Source: Pseudomonas oryzihabitans (GTDB taxonomy: Bacteria; Pseudomonadota; Gammaproteobacteria; Pseudomonadales; Pseudomonadaceae). From it: a stretch of DNA of 64,000 nucleotides. Below the pieces are notes generated by a model. That model searched no databases, was not told the DNA's origin, and worked only from the letters and a program-made list of their open reading frames with translations. The stretch lies in NCBI RefSeq assembly GCF_006384975.1, contig NZ_CP021645.1, forward strand, positions 4,802,001-4,866,000. The letters run 5' to 3'. The translations under genes were made by a program, and so were the position numbers. Position 1 is the first letter of the stretch; every line of letters starts with the position of its first letter. Of the stretch, positions 54,085 to 64,000 are shown in pieces.

Positions 54085-57000
54085 ATGCTGATCCTGCGCG
54101 GCGCTCCCGCTCTTTCTTCGTTCCGTCACGGCAAACTTCTCGACCAGCTGACTCGCCTGGTTCCCGGTGTCTCCGGGCTCTATGCCGAGTTCGTCCATTT
54201 CGCCGAAGTCGCCGGCACCCTGAGCGCGGAGGAAGAGGGCATCCTCGGCCGACTGCTGCAATACGGCCCCAGCGTCCCCCAGCAAGAACCTAAAGGCGCG
54301 CTGTTCCTGATCGTGCCCCGCTTGGGCACCATCTCGCCCTGGTCGAGCAAGGCCACCGACATCGCCCACAACTGTGGCCTCGCGCAGATCGAGCGCCTGG
54401 AGCGCGGCGTGGCCTACTACGTCGCCGGCGAGCTGGACGCCGCTGCCCACGAACAGCTAGCCGCGGCCCTGCATGACCGCATGACCCAGCGCGTGCTGCC
54501 GACCCTGGACGCCGCCGCCGACATCTTCAGCCATGCCACGCCCAAGCCGCTCACCGCGGTAGACGTGCTTGGCGGCGGTCGCATCGCCCTGGAGCGCGCC
54601 AACCTGGAGCTAGGCCTGGCCCTGGCCGAGGACGAGATCGACTACCTGGTGAAGAGTTTCACCGCCCTGGGGCGCAATCCCCATGACGTCGAACTCATGA
54701 TGTTCGCCCAGGCCAACTCCGAGCACTGCCGGCACAAGATCTTCAACGCCAGCTGGGACATCGACGGCGAGAGCCAGGAGAAGTCCCTGTTCGGCATGAT
54801 CAAGAACACCTACGAGATGAACCGTACCGGCGTGCTGTCCGCCTACAAGGACAACGCCGCGGTCATGGAAGGCTTCACCGCCGGACGCTTCTATCCCGAC
54901 GCCGAGTCCCGCGAATACGGCGCGCACAGCCAGCCCGTGCACATCCTGATGAAGGTGGAGACCCACAACCACCCGACCGCCATCGCTCCCTTCCCCGGCG
55001 CCTCCACCGGCTCCGGCGGCGAGATCCGCGACGAAGGCGCCACCGGTCGTGGCTCCAAGCCCAAGGCCGGCCTGACCGGCTTCACCGTCTCCAACCTGAA
55101 CATCCCTGGTTTCGAACAGCCTTGGGAGAAGCCTTACGGCAAGCCCGAGCGCATCGTCACCCCGCTGGACATCATGATCGAGGGCCCGCTGGGCGGCGCC
55201 GCCTTCAACAACGAATTCGGCCGTCCCGCCCTGGCCGGCTACTTCCGCACCTTCGAGCAGCAGGTCGAGACCCCCCGCGGTCCCGAGGTGCGTGGCTACC
55301 ACAAGCCGATCATGCTCGCCGGCGGCCTGGGCAACATCCGCGCCGACCACGTGCAGAAGGGCGACATCTCGGTGGGCGGCAAGCTCATCGTGCTGGGCGG
55401 CCCGGCCATGCTGATCGGCCTGGGCGGTGGCGCGGCCTCGTCCATGTCCACCGGCGCCAGCTCCGCCGATCTGGATTTCGCCTCGGTGCAGCGCGAGAAC
55501 CCGGAAATGGAGCGCCGCTGCCAGGAGGTCATCGACCGCTGCTGGCAGCTGGGTGAAAACAACCCCATCACCTTCATCCACGACGTCGGTGCGGGCGGCC
55601 TGTCCAACGCCTTCCCCGAGCTGGTCAACGACGCCGGGCGCGGCGGCCGTTTCGAACTGCGCAACGTGCCCAACGACGAGCCGGGCATGAGCCCGCTGGA
55701 AATCTGGTGCAACGAGTCCCAGGAGCGCTACGTGCTCTCCGTGGATGCTGAGAATTTCGAGACCTTCAAGGCCATCTGCGAGCGCGAGCGCTGCCCCTTC
55801 GCCGTGGTCGGCGAGGCCACCGAGGAGCGCCAGCTGACCGTGGCCGACAGCCACTTCGGCAACAATGCCGTGGACATGCCGCTGGAAGTGCTGCTGGGCA
55901 AGCCGCCGCGCATGCACCGCAGCGTGACCCGTGAAGCCGAACTGGGCGACGCCTTCGACGGCGCCGGCCTGGACCTGAGCGAGTCGGTAGAGCGCGTCCT
56001 GCGTCACCCGGCCGTGGCCAGCAAGAGCTTCCTGATCACCATCGGCGACCGCACCATCACCGGCCTGGTGGCCCGCGACCAGATGGTCGGCCCCTGGCAG
56101 GTGCCGGTGGCCGACTGCGCCGTCACCGCCACCAGCTTCGACGTCTATACCGGCGAAGCCATGGCCATGGGCGAGCGTACCCCGCTGGCCCTGCTCGACG
56201 CCCCTGCCTCGGGCCGCATGGCCATCGGCGAGACGGTCACCAACCTGGCCGCTGCGCGCATCGAGAAGCTCGGTGACATCAAGCTCTCCGCCAACTGGAT
56301 GGCCGCCGCCGGCCACCCGGGCGAAGACGCGCGTCTCTATGAGACCGTCAAGGCGGTCGGCATGGAGCTGTGCCCGCAGCTCGGCATCACCATCCCGGTC
56401 GGCAAGGACTCCATGTCCATGAAGACCCGCTGGCAGGACGGGGGCGAAGACAAGAGCGTCACCGCGCCGCTGTCGCTGGTGATCACCGGCTTCGCCCCGG
56501 TGCAGGACATCCGCCGCACCCTGACCCCCCAGCTGCGCCTGGACAAGGGTCAGACCGACCTGATCCTCATCGACCTGGGTCGCGGCCAGAATCGCCTGGG
56601 CGGCTCCATCCTCGCCCAGACCCACGGCAAGCTTGGCCAGGCGGCCCCCGACGTTGACCAGGCCGAAGATCTCAAGGCTTTCTTTGCCGTGATCCAGGGC
56701 CTCAACCAGGACGGTCTGCTGCTGGCCTATCACGACCGTTCCGACGGCGGCCTCATCACCACCCTGGTGGAAATGGCCTTCGCCGGTCACTGCGGCCTGG
56801 CCCTGCGCCTGGACGCCTTGGCCGCCGACCGTGACGAGTTGACCCGCGCGCTGTTCGCCGAGGAGCTGGGCGCCGTCATCCAGGTGCCCCAGGACTTCAC
56901 CCACGAGGTGCTGGCCCAGTTCAGCGCTGCTGGTCTGGAAGACTGCGTGGCGGTGATCGGCGAGCCGGTCAACGGCTACGAGATCAACATCCACTTCAAC

Positions 57001-57984
57001 GACGAGCACCTCTATCGCGCCGAGCGCCGGATGCTGCAGCGCCTGTGGAGCGAGACCAGCTTCCAGATCCAGCGCCTGCGCGACAACGCCGAGTGCGCCC
57101 AGCAGGAATTCGACGCCCTGCTGGAAGAGGATCATCCGGGCCTGTCGGCCAAGCTGTCCTACGATCCCAACGAGAACATCAGCGCCCCTTACATCAAGAA
57201 GGGCGTGCGGCCGCAGGTGGCCATCCTCCGTGAGCAGGGCGTCAATGGTCAGGTGGAGATGGGCGCGGCCTTCGATCGCGCCGGCTTCTCGGCCATCGAC
57301 GTGCACATGAGCGACATCCTCTCCGGGCGTATCGACCTGGCGGACTTCAAGGGCGTGGTGGCCTGTGGCGGCTTCTCCTATGGCGACGTCCTCGGCGCCG
57401 GCGGTGGCTGGGCCAAGTCCATCCTGTTCAACGCCCGTGCCCGTGACGGCTTCCAGCAGTTCTTCGAGCGCACCGACACCTTCACCCTGGGCGTGTGCAA
57501 CGGCTGCCAGATGGTCGCCAACCTGCGCGAACTGGTGCCCGGCAGCGAATTCTGGCCGCGCTTCGTGCGCAACCGCTCCGAGCAGTTCGAGGCGCGGGTG
57601 GCCATGGTTCAGGTTCAGGATTCGCCCTCGCTGTTCCTCGCCGGCATGGCCGGGTCGCGACTGCCCATCGCCATCGCCCACGGCGAAGGTTTCGCCGAGT
57701 ACCCGAACCAGGAAGCGCTGGTCGCGGCTGACGTGTCCGGCACCGTGGCGCTGCGCTACGTCGACGGCCACAGCAAGGTCACCGAGACCTACCCGGCCAA
57801 CCCCAACGGCTCGCCGCTGGGCATCACTGGTCTATCCAGCCAGGACGGTCGCGTGCTGCTGATGATGCCGCACCCCGAGCGCTGCTTCCGCGCCGTGCAG
57901 AACTCCTGGATCCCGGCCGACTGGCAGGGCGAGGACGGCGGCTGGATGCGCCTGTTCCGCAATGCGCGGGTGTGGGTGGACTAA
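54085..57984 (+). CDS. purL: Phosphoribosylformylglycinamidine synthase
   Basis: 1299-residue single-chain PurL that converts FGAR, glutamine and ATP to FGAM in purine synthesis. The N-terminal domain and linker (~1-220) are followed by two AIRS-like halves, e.g. [27 protein letters not shown] and [20 protein letters not shown], and a class I glutaminase domain (from ~1040) with GVCNGCQM (Cys nucleophile) and PHPER (His). The start at 54085 ([11 protein letters not shown]) is family-typical; an in-frame start at 54064 is possible. Confidence 0.96.
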   Translation: MLILRGAPALSSFRHGKLLDQLTRLVPGVSGLYAEFVHFAEVAGTLSAEEEGILGRLLQYGPSVPQQEPKGALFLIVPRLGTISPWSSKATDIAHNCGLAQIERLERGVAYYVAGELDAAAHEQLAAALHDRMTQRVLPTLDAAADIFSHATPKPLTAVDVLGGGRIALERANLELGLALAEDEIDYLVKSFTALGRNPHDVELMMFAQANSEHCRHKIFNASWDIDGESQEKSLFGMIKNTYEMNRTGVLSAYKDNAAVMEGFTAGRFYPDAESREYGAHSQPVHILMKVETHNHPTAIAPFPGASTGSGGEIRDEGATGRGSKPKAGLTGFTVSNLNIPGFEQPWEKPYGKPERIVTPLDIMIEGPLGGAAFNNEFGRPALAGYFRTFEQQVETPRGPEVRGYHKPIMLAGGLGNIRADHVQKGDISVGGKLIVLGGPAMLIGLGGGAASSMSTGASSADLDFASVQRENPEMERRCQEVIDRCWQLGENNPITFIHDVGAGGLSNAFPELVNDAGRGGRFELRNVPNDEPGMSPLEIWCNESQERYVLSVDAENFETFKAICERERCPFAVVGEATEERQLTVADSHFGNNAVDMPLEVLLGKPPRMHRSVTREAELGDAFDGAGLDLSESVERVLRHPAVASKSFLITIGDRTITGLVARDQMVGPWQVPVADCAVTATSFDVYTGEAMAMGERTPLALLDAPASGRMAIGETVTNLAAARIEKLGDIKLSANWMAAAGHPGEDARLYETVKAVGMELCPQLGITIPVGKDSMSMKTRWQDGGEDKSVTAPLSLVITGFAPVQDIRRTLTPQLRLDKGQTDLILIDLGRGQNRLGGSILAQTHGKLGQAAPDVDQAEDLKAFFAVIQGLNQDGLLLAYHDRSDGGLITTLVEMAFAGHCGLALRLDALAADRDELTRALFAEELGAVIQVPQDFTHEVLAQFSAAGLEDCVAVIGEPVNGYEINIHFNDEHLYRAERRMLQRLWSETSFQIQRLRDNAECAQQEFDALLEEDHPGLSAKLSYDPNENISAPYIKKGVRPQVAILREQGVNGQVEMGAAFDRAGFSAIDVHMSDILSGRIDLADFKGVVACGGFSYGDVLGAGGGWAKSILFNARARDGFQQFFERTDTFTLGVCNGCQMVANLRELVPGSEFWPRFVRNRSEQFEARVAMVQVQDSPSLFLAGMAGSRLPIAIAHGEGFAEYPNQEALVAADVSGTVALRYVDGHSKVTETYPANPNGSPLGITGLSSQDGRVLLMMPHPERCFRAVQNSWIPADWQGEDGGWMRLFRNARVWVD

Positions 57985-57999
57985 GGGTTCGGCGTCTAG

Positions 58000-58109
58000 C
58001 CAACTCTCCTTGCCTGTAGGTGGAGAGAGTTGGCTCGTGGCGGGCCACCCGGCATCCGCCGCAGCGCTCTTAACCGCCTCTCCCTCCGGGAGAGGGCTGG
58101 GGTGAGGGC
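58000..58109. repeat. Hairpin and family B repeat after purL
   Basis: CCAACTCTCC pairs imperfectly with GGAGAGAGTTGG (58000-58033), a likely purL terminator without T-run. A family B unit follows at 58077-58109 (CCTCTCC-CTCC-GGGAGAGG then GCTGGGGTGAGGG), nearly the mirror of the copy at 52211. Confidence 0.7.
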
Positions 58110-58131
58110 CGCCCAGCCAGAGAACCCCACC

Positions 58132-58446
58132 ATGCTCAAACTCTGCTTCTACGTCCCCGACTCCCACCTCGAAGCTGTCAAGCAGGCGATCTTCGCCGCA
58201 GGCGGCGGCCGCATCGGTCTTTACGACAGCTGCTGCTGGCAGGTCCAGGGCCTCGGTCAGTTCCGCCCGCTGCCTGGCAGCCAGCCGCACCTGGGCGAGC
58301 AGGGCAGCCTTGAACAGGTCGTTGAGTGGCGGGTGGAGCTGGTGCTGGCCGACGAACAGATCGCCCGCCAGGCCGTCGCGGCGTTAAAGGAGGCGCATCC
58401 CTACGAAACGCCCGCCTATGACGTGGTGCAGGTGCTGGATCTCTAG
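58132..58446 (+). CDS. YqfO/NIF3-insert-domain-like small protein
   Basis: 104 residues, a stand-alone version of the PII-like/CutA-like insert domain of NIF3 (YqfO) proteins. It begins MLKLCFYVPDSHLEAVKQAIFAAGGG, contains CCWQVQGLGQFRPLPG and ends with EAHPYETPAYDVVQV, the highly conserved HPYExPAYD motif. These are widespread in gammaproteobacteria; function unknown. The start at 58132 follows the family; upstream the frame runs through the repeat. Confidence 0.82.
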   Translation: MLKLCFYVPDSHLEAVKQAIFAAGGGRIGLYDSCCWQVQGLGQFRPLPGSQPHLGEQGSLEQVVEWRVELVLADEQIARQAVAALKEAHPYETPAYDVVQVLDL

Positions 58447-58449
58447 CAT

Positions 58450-58746
58450 TCAGGGATAGCCGAGCACCGTCTTGATCCGCGGCAGCTCGCGCTCGACCCA
58501 GCGTGGGTCCACCGCACCCCAGTCACGGATCTCGTAGCCACCGGCATTGTTGCGGGCACCTTCGCCCTGCACGAACTGGCAGTCGATATCCAGATCCGCC
58601 AGCGCCAGCAGGGTGTCCTGGGCGGTACGCCGCGGCATGCCGGTAGCGGCCATCAGGGCCGGCACGCTGGTGGCGGTGCCGCTGGCCACCAGCCAGGCCA
58701 CATAGAGGCGGCGGTAGAAGCTGGTCTTGGTCTTGCTCACGTCCAT
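58450..58746 (-). CDS. Winged-helix DNA-binding-like protein
   Basis: 98-residue small protein. Residues ~10-60 fit a winged HTH (FYRRLYVAWLVASG...VPALMAATGMPRRTAQDTLLALADL) followed by GARNNAGGYEIRDWG. This group sits near purL-type genes in several pseudomonads. It is 42 bp downstream of hepT on the same strand. A regulatory role is inferred only from the fold. Confidence 0.75.
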   Translation of the reverse strand: MDVSKTKTSFYRRLYVAWLVASGTATSVPALMAATGMPRRTAQDTLLALADLDIDCQFVQGEGARNNAGGYEIRDWGAVDPRWVERELPRIKTVLGYP

Positions 58747-58788
58747 GTCATGGATCTCGAAGGTCAGTCGCCGTTAGGTCCGGGTCTT

Positions 58789-59133
58789 TCAAAGGGCTGC
58801 TCTCAGGGCGTCGAGCTGCTCCAGAAGCTTTGGCAGATCGTCCTGGATGATGCTCCAGAGGATGTCGTCATCGATACCCAGGTAGCCATGGATCAGCCGA
58901 TTGCGCGTCGCTATGACCTGGCGCCAGGGAATGTCTGGGTAGCCCTCACGCACTAGCGCTGGAATACGTGTCGCCGCTTCGCCGATGAGCTCGAGATTGC
59001 GCAGCGTTGCATCATAGACCAGGGTATTGGTAGCGAAGGCAGCTTTATCCAAGCCCTGGCAATAGGCGATGGCTTTCCCGGCAAAGTCGATCATGTCCTC
59101 TATATAAAACGTCCAGAGGCGTTCGTCAGACAT
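58789..59133 (-). CDS. hepT: HepT-family RNase toxin
   Basis: 114-residue HEPN-fold protein (DUF86). The RNase motif RX4HXY is RNRLIHGY (Arg77, His82, Tyr84). It opens RLWTFYIEDMIDFAGKAI and contains DATLRNLELIGEAA, typical of HepT. It cleaves RNA unless AMPylated by its partner. Overlaps mntA by 8 bp, so the antitoxin is translated first. Confidence 0.9.
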   Translation of the reverse strand: MSDERLWTFYIEDMIDFAGKAIAYCQGLDKAAFATNTLVYDATLRNLELIGEAATRIPALVREGYPDIPWRQVIATRNRLIHGYLGIDDDILWSIIQDDLPKLLEQLDALRAAL

Positions 59134-59416
59134 GAATGGCGTCTCTCTCCACCAGGGGGCGTAACTCGCTACGCAAGGCTTTTTCGGTCACCAGATCAAC
59201 GGGATGGCCGAGCTGGTCTTCGAGGTGGAATTGCACGCCGAAGTACCGCTCCGAAGTAGCGGGTCCGTCGAAGTCGACCAGGATGTCGATGTCGCTATCA
59301 GCGCTTGCCGTCCCGCGGGAGACCGAACCGAACAGCGCCAGCGAGACCAGCCCGTAGCGCTCGGCAAGATAGGGTTTGCTGAGGCGCAGTTTGGTCAGAA
59401 TGACGTCGCGTTCCAA
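59126..59416 (-). CDS. mntA: MntA-family nucleotidyltransferase antitoxin
   Basis: 96-residue minimal nucleotidyltransferase. The motif GSX10DXD is GSVSRGTASADSDID (Gly30, Ser31, Asp42, Asp44) and a third Asp is in HPVDLVT. In HepT/MntA pairs (type VII toxin-antitoxin) MntA AMPylates HepT near its active-site Tyr. It precedes and overlaps hepT. Such pairs are often acquired horizontally; the 3' side carries the wHTH gene. Confidence 0.9.
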   Translation of the reverse strand: MERDVILTKLRLSKPYLAERYGLVSLALFGSVSRGTASADSDIDILVDFDGPATSERYFGVQFHLEDQLGHPVDLVTEKALRSELRPLVERDAIHV

Positions 59417-59526
59417 TGTCCTGTCCTCGAAAGAGGGGTTCGGTTCAGTCTGTCACGGATCAGGATCGCCTTCCAGCTCGCTCCCATGGCGGCTCTAGCA
59501 GCAGATATTGCAACCCCACGAACGAA

Positions 59527-59556
59527 AACGCCGCAGTCGTCTCCGACTGCGGCGTT
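59527..59556 (-). terminator. Terminator of valS
   Basis: Perfect 13-bp stem AACGCCGCAGTCG / CGACTGCGGCGTT with a 4-base loop, followed on the minus strand by TTTT, 5 bases after the valS stop. The segment 59417-59526 holds no gene. Confidence 0.82.
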
Positions 59557-59560
59557 CGCC

Positions 59561-62392
59561 TTACAGCGTCGCGATGCGCTGCTGCTGGTCCACCAGCTTG
59601 GCCAGGGCCTGTTCGGCTTCGGCCAGTTTGGCGCGCTCCTTCTCCAGCACCTCGGCCGGGGCCTTGGCGACGAAGCCTTCGTTGCCCAGCTTGCCGCCGA
59701 CGCGCTTGACCTCGCCCTCCAGGCGGCCGATCTCCTTGTCCAGGCGCGCCAGTTCCGCGTCCTTGTCGATCAGGCCGGCCATGGGCACCAGCACTTCCAT
59801 CTCGCCGACCAGGGTGGTGGCGGACATCGGCGCTTCTTCACCGGCGGCCAGCACACGGACCGATTCCAGCTTGGCCAGCTTGTTCAGCAGCGGCTCGAAG
59901 TCGGCCAGGCGGCGCTGGTCCTCGGCACTAGCGTTGGCGACGATGATGTCGATGCGCTTGGCCATGGAGATCTTCATCTCGCCACGGATCTGCCGCACGC
60001 CCAGCATCAGCGCCTTGACCCACTCGATGTCGCCTTCAGCAGCGGCGTCGATACGCGCCTCGTTGGCCACCGGCCAGGGTTGCAGCATCAGGGTCTCGCC
60101 CTGGACGCCGGCCGGCGCCTTGAGGCGCTGCCAGATTTCCTCGGTGATGAAGGGCATGAAGGGGTGCGCCAGGCGCAGCACCACTTCCAGCACCCGCGCC
60201 AGGGTGCGGCGGGTGCCGCGCTGGCGTTCGAGGGAGGCGTTCTCGTCCCACAGCACCGGCTTGACCAGCTCCAGGTACCAGGCACAGTACTCGTCCCAGA
60301 CGAATTCGTAGAGTGCCTGGGTGGCCAGGTCGAAGCGGAAGGCGTCGAGCTGACGGGTCACCTCGGCCTCGGTGCGCTGCAGCTGGGAGATGATCCAGCG
60401 ATCCACCGAGGACAGCTCCACGGGTTCGTCGTTGACGCCGGTGTCCTGGCCCTCGACGTTCTCCATGACGAAGTTCGCCGCGTTCCACAGCTTGTTGCAG
60501 AAGTTGCGATAGCCCTCGACGCGCCCCATGTCGAATTTGATGTCGCGGCCGGTGGTGGCCAGGGAGCAGAAGGTGAATCTCAGGGCGTCGGTGCCGTAGC
60601 TGGCGATGCCGTCCGGGAATTCGGCGCGGGTCTGCTTGGCGATCTTTTCCGCCAACTTGGGCTGCATCAGGCCACTGGTGCGCTTCTGCAGCAGGGTGTC
60701 CAGGTCGATGCCATCGACGATGTCCAGCGGGTCGAGCACGTTGCCCTTGGACTTGGACATCTTCTGGCCCTGGCCATCCCGCACCAGGCCGTGGACATAG
60801 ACGGTCTTGAAGGGGATCTGCCCGGTCAGGTGGGTGGACAGCATGATCATCCGGGCGACCCAGAAGAAGATGATGTCGAAGCCGGTGACCAGCACGTCGG
60901 TGGGATGGAAGGTCTTGAGCGCCTCGGTCTGCTCGGGCCAGCCGAGGGTGGAGAAGGTCCACAGACCGGAGCTGAACCAGGTGTCCAGCACGTCGTCGTC
61001 CTGGCGCAGGACGATGTCACCCAGGTTGTGCTTGGCGCGCACCTCGGCCTCGTCGCGACCGACGTAGACATTGCCGGCCTGGTCGTACCAGGCAGGAATA
61101 CGGTGACCCCACCAGAGCTGGCGGCTGATGCACCAGTCCTGGATGTCGCGCATCCAGCTGAAGTACATGTTCTCGTACTGCTTGGGTACGAACTGGATCT
61201 CACCGCTTTCCACCACGGCGATGGCTTTATCGGCCAGGGGCTTGGTGGAGACGTACCACTGGTCGGTCAGCCAGGGCTCGATCACGGTGCCGGAACGGTC
61301 GCCCTTGGGCACCTTGAGGGCGTGATCCTCGATCTTCTCCAGGCGCCCGGCGGCGTCCAGGTCGGCGACGATGCGCTTGCGCGCCTCGAAGCGATCCAGG
61401 CCGGCATAGGCGGCGGGGAGGGTGGCATCGAACATGCCATTGACGCTGCCGTCCAGGTTGAACACCTGGGCCCCGGGCAGGATGGCCGCATCGGCGTCGA
61501 AGACGTTGATCAGCGGCAGGTTGTGTCGCTTGCCGACTTCATAGTCGTTGAAGTCGTGAGCCGGGGTGATCTTGACGCAGCCGGTGCCGAATTCGGGGTC
61601 GCAGTAGTCGTCGGCGACGATGGGGATGCGGCGGCCCACCAGCGGCAGCTCGACATACTGGCCGATCAGGTCCTTGTAGCGCGGGTCTTCCGGGTGCACC
61701 GCCACGGCGGCGTCGCCCAGCAGGGTCTCGGGACGGGTGGTGGCGACCACCAGGTGATCGACGCCCTCGGCGGTACGGGCGCCGTCTGCCAGCGGATAGC
61801 GAAGGTGCCAGAGGTGGCCCTTCTCGTCATGGCTTTCCACTTCCAGGTCGGAAATGGCGGTGTGCAGCTTGGTGTCCCAGTTGACCAGGCGCTTGCCGCG
61901 GTAGATCAGACCGTGCTCGTGCAGGCGCACGAAGGCTTCCTTGACCGCCTCGGAGAGACCGTCGTCCATGGTGAAGCGCTCGCGCGACCAGTCCACCGAG
62001 GAACCCAGGCGGCGGATCTGCCGGCTGATGTTGCCACCGGATTCGTTCTTCCATTCCCATACCTTTTCCAGGAATTTCTCCCGGCCCAGGTCGTGGCGCG
62101 ACAGGCCCTCGGCGCCGATGCGGCGCTCCACCAGCATCTGGGTGGCGATGCCGGCATGGTCGGTGCCCGGCTGCCAGAGGGTGTTGCGGCCCTGCATGCG
62201 GCGGAAGCGGATCAGGGCGTCCATGATGGCGTTGTTGAAGCCATGGCCCATGTGCAGGCTGCCGGTCACGTTCGGCGGCGGGATCATGATGGTGTAGGGC
62301 TCGCCCGACCCCTGGGGCGCGAAGTAGCCCTGGCGTTCCCAGGTTTGGTACCAGGAGGTTTCGATGGCGTGCGGCTGGTAGGTCTTGTCCAT
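59561..62392 (-). CDS. valS: Valyl-tRNA synthetase
   Basis: 943-residue class I aminoacyl-tRNA synthetase. It has the HIGH-type [15 protein letters not shown] (~43-57), CP1 editing domain (~190-330; [19 protein letters not shown]), KMSKS in [14 protein letters not shown], anticodon-binding domain, and a C-terminal coiled coil ([23 protein letters not shown]). Full length. It is last of pepA-holC-unknown-valS, an order conserved in Pseudomonas. Confidence 0.96.
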   Translation of the reverse strand: MDKTYQPHAIETSWYQTWERQGYFAPQGSGEPYTIMIPPPNVTGSLHMGHGFNNAIMDALIRFRRMQGRNTLWQPGTDHAGIATQMLVERRIGAEGLSRHDLGREKFLEKVWEWKNESGGNISRQIRRLGSSVDWSRERFTMDDGLSEAVKEAFVRLHEHGLIYRGKRLVNWDTKLHTAISDLEVESHDEKGHLWHLRYPLADGARTAEGVDHLVVATTRPETLLGDAAVAVHPEDPRYKDLIGQYVELPLVGRRIPIVADDYCDPEFGTGCVKITPAHDFNDYEVGKRHNLPLINVFDADAAILPGAQVFNLDGSVNGMFDATLPAAYAGLDRFEARKRIVADLDAAGRLEKIEDHALKVPKGDRSGTVIEPWLTDQWYVSTKPLADKAIAVVESGEIQFVPKQYENMYFSWMRDIQDWCISRQLWWGHRIPAWYDQAGNVYVGRDEAEVRAKHNLGDIVLRQDDDVLDTWFSSGLWTFSTLGWPEQTEALKTFHPTDVLVTGFDIIFFWVARMIMLSTHLTGQIPFKTVYVHGLVRDGQGQKMSKSKGNVLDPLDIVDGIDLDTLLQKRTSGLMQPKLAEKIAKQTRAEFPDGIASYGTDALRFTFCSLATTGRDIKFDMGRVEGYRNFCNKLWNAANFVMENVEGQDTGVNDEPVELSSVDRWIISQLQRTEAEVTRQLDAFRFDLATQALYEFVWDEYCAWYLELVKPVLWDENASLERQRGTRRTLARVLEVVLRLAHPFMPFITEEIWQRLKAPAGVQGETLMLQPWPVANEARIDAAAEGDIEWVKALMLGVRQIRGEMKISMAKRIDIIVANASAEDQRRLADFEPLLNKLAKLESVRVLAAGEEAPMSATTLVGEMEVLVPMAGLIDKDAELARLDKEIGRLEGEVKRVGGKLGNEGFVAKAPAEVLEKERAKLAEAEQALAKLVDQQQRIATL

Positions 62393-62478
62393 GGAGGGGG
62401 CTTTTGTCGCTGGAAGAGGAAAGCCTTCGAGTATAACGACTCCAGCCCGCCGACGGCAGGGCGCCTTGGCGTCCCGGG

Positions 62479-62847
62479 TCAGGGACGCTGCAGCAGTTCG
62501 TCCAGGCGCTGTTGCAGGCGGCGCTGTAGTTCCGCCTCCAGGCGCGGCAGCTCTTCATCCAGCAATTCCTGGAGGATGGCCGGTGCTTCCTGGCGCAGGC
62601 GGACGCGGGCCAGGTCGTCCCGCGGTTGCTGGGGGATCACGTCTTCGATGGCGTCCGGCACGATCTGGTCGAGCAGCGGCGGGATGGCCTTGAGGCGTTC
62701 GGCGCTGGGGGCGATGACGTCGGAGAGGATGGGAATGCCATCGCTGCTGCTCGGCTGGACAGCATTACGGCTCTTGTCGAGTACCTGCCGAATGGCTTCG
62801 AGGTCTTGCAGGACGTGGGCGGGAGGCTTGGCGCTGGTCATGGGCAT
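62479..62847 (-). CDS. Conserved hypothetical between holC and valS
   Basis: 122-residue acidic/helical protein: [26 protein letters not shown] at the start and a Leu/Glu/Arg-rich C-terminal coiled-coil segment ([22 protein letters not shown]). Its first ATG overlaps the holC stop (TGATG). P. aeruginosa has an uncharacterised gene in the same place. Function unknown; position alone suggests a loose link to DNA polymerase III. Confidence 0.8.
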   Translation of the reverse strand: MPMTSAKPPAHVLQDLEAIRQVLDKSRNAVQPSSSDGIPILSDVIAPSAERLKAIPPLLDQIVPDAIEDVIPQQPRDDLARVRLRQEAPAILQELLDEELPRLEAELQRRLQQRLDELLQRP

Positions 62848-63275
62848 CACACACGTGACAACTGATGATCCTGTAGAGCATAGCCAAGCTTGCGGTAGAA
62901 ACGAAAACTCTCGCGCATTGCCTGGCGTACTTCCGGGGCCTCGACGACCACTTCGGCGACCCGGGCGAAACCCGCATGGCAGGGCGGCGGGGCGAGGGTG
63001 AGGTTGATCAGCAGCTCGCCGCGCTGGTCGGCGGGCGTGGTCAACCCCAGCACGACCGGGCTGTCGGTGGTGGCTTCCGCCAGATCGTGGGGAATGAAGC
63101 TGTCGGGGCGGAAAGCCCACAGCTGCTCGTCCAGGAGTTGGCGCTGCTCGGCATCGGCGCAGTGCACATAGACCGGCATGCCCTGCTTCCAGGCCTTGTC
63201 CACCAGCCGACAGGCGAACGCCAGCCGTGCCGCGGGATCGGTGGAGGGCAGGACATAGAAATCGACACGGGTCAT
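62847..63275 (-). CDS. holC: DNA polymerase III chi subunit
   Basis: 142 residues. It starts MTRVDFYVLPSTDPAARLAF and has KAWKQGMPVYVHCADAEQRQLLDEQLW and DSFIPHDLAEA, the HolC core. Chi links the clamp loader to single-strand-binding protein. The start at 63275 is family-typical; the longer frame upstream crosses the pepA terminator. Confidence 0.93.
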   Translation of the reverse strand: MTRVDFYVLPSTDPAARLAFACRLVDKAWKQGMPVYVHCADAEQRQLLDEQLWAFRPDSFIPHDLAEATTDSPVVLGLTTPADQRGELLINLTLAPPPCHAGFARVAEVVVEAPEVRQAMRESFRFYRKLGYALQDHQLSRV

Positions 63276-63304
63276 GGGGTTCACGGAGCAAGAGAGGGAA
63301 ACAG

Positions 63305-63336
63305 CAAGGCCGCGATGCCAAGGCATCGCGGCCTTG
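63305..63336 (-). terminator. Terminator-like hairpin between pepA and holC
   Basis: Perfect 15-bp stem CAAGGCCGCGATGCC / GGCATCGCGGCCTTG with a 2-base loop, 9 bases after the pepA stop. It is followed by GCTGTTT rather than a clean T-run, so read-through to holC is possible. Confidence 0.75.
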
Positions 63337-63345
63337 AGCAGGCGC

Positions 63346-64000
<655 letters not shown>

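Noticed and set aside
54610-57771. 1053-codon minus-strand open frame opposite purL
   Set aside because: Shadow of purL; no recognisable domains and His/Gly/Ala-biased composition.
59204-63001. 1265-codon plus-strand open frame opposite valS
   Set aside because: Complement of a G/C-rich coding gene; valS on the other strand has all synthetase motifs.

Overview
This window reads as chromosomal DNA of a high-G+C gammaproteobacterium, most probably a Pseudomonas; the P. oryzihabitans/P. psychrotolerans lineage is a guess from gene content. Support comes from the housekeeping orders pepA-holC-unknown-valS and mltF-purL, a signal-peptide-bearing malate:quinone oxidoreductase, RsmA-titrating sRNAs, periplasmic trehalase and a type I-F CRISPR repeat. 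I see no rRNA or tRNA genes. Several proteins begin at GTG or TTG, and many adjacent genes overlap by 1-8 bp.

Layout. 1-468: leader with an IHF site and a short, decaying type I-F CRISPR array (its cas genes are not in the window). 0.5-5.8 kb: an EamA exporter with a divergent LysR regulator, then a second LysR regulator divergent from a serine hydrolase/MFS pair. 6.1-10.3 kb: ugpBAEC glycerol-3-phosphate importer. 10.4-17.6 kb: the SbcCD nuclease, unusually split by an SRPBCC protein/zinc dehydrogenase pair and a tiny gene. 17.7-29 kb: hybrid kinase, trehalase, two overlapping micro-genes, an ABC exporter, two tandem RsmX-like sRNA genes, a lipoprotein, a diguanylate cyclase and a large GH63-type glucosidase. 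29.2-30.9 kb: mqo. 31.3-36.0 kb: the most striking locus, a family 2A encapsulin sulfur nanocompartment (rhodanese, serine acetyltransferase, encapsulin shell, cysteine desulfurase cargo). 36.2-50.8 kb: RNA modification enzymes (rlmF, rsuA, rlmA, tcdA), glpQ, ung, a second EamA/regulator pair, plsB, a cold-shock gene and dapE. 50.8-52.2 kb: an IS110-family element inside a cluster of palindromic repeats, with an upstream region that folds like a bridge RNA. 52.3-64 kb: mltF, purL, a HepT/MntA toxin-antitoxin pair, valS, holC and the 3' part of pepA.

How genes work together. GlpQ releases glycerol-3-phosphate in the periplasm, UgpBAEC imports it and PlsB acylates it, so three steps of one route occur in the window. 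In the encapsulin locus, serine acetyltransferase supplies the precursor for cysteine, the encapsulated desulfurase strips sulfur from cysteine, the shell can store it and the rhodanese can handle persulfide sulfur. Trehalase and the GH63 enzyme suggest turnover of compatible solutes. The sRNAs (Gac/Rsm) and the c-di-GMP cyclase are lifestyle-switch components.
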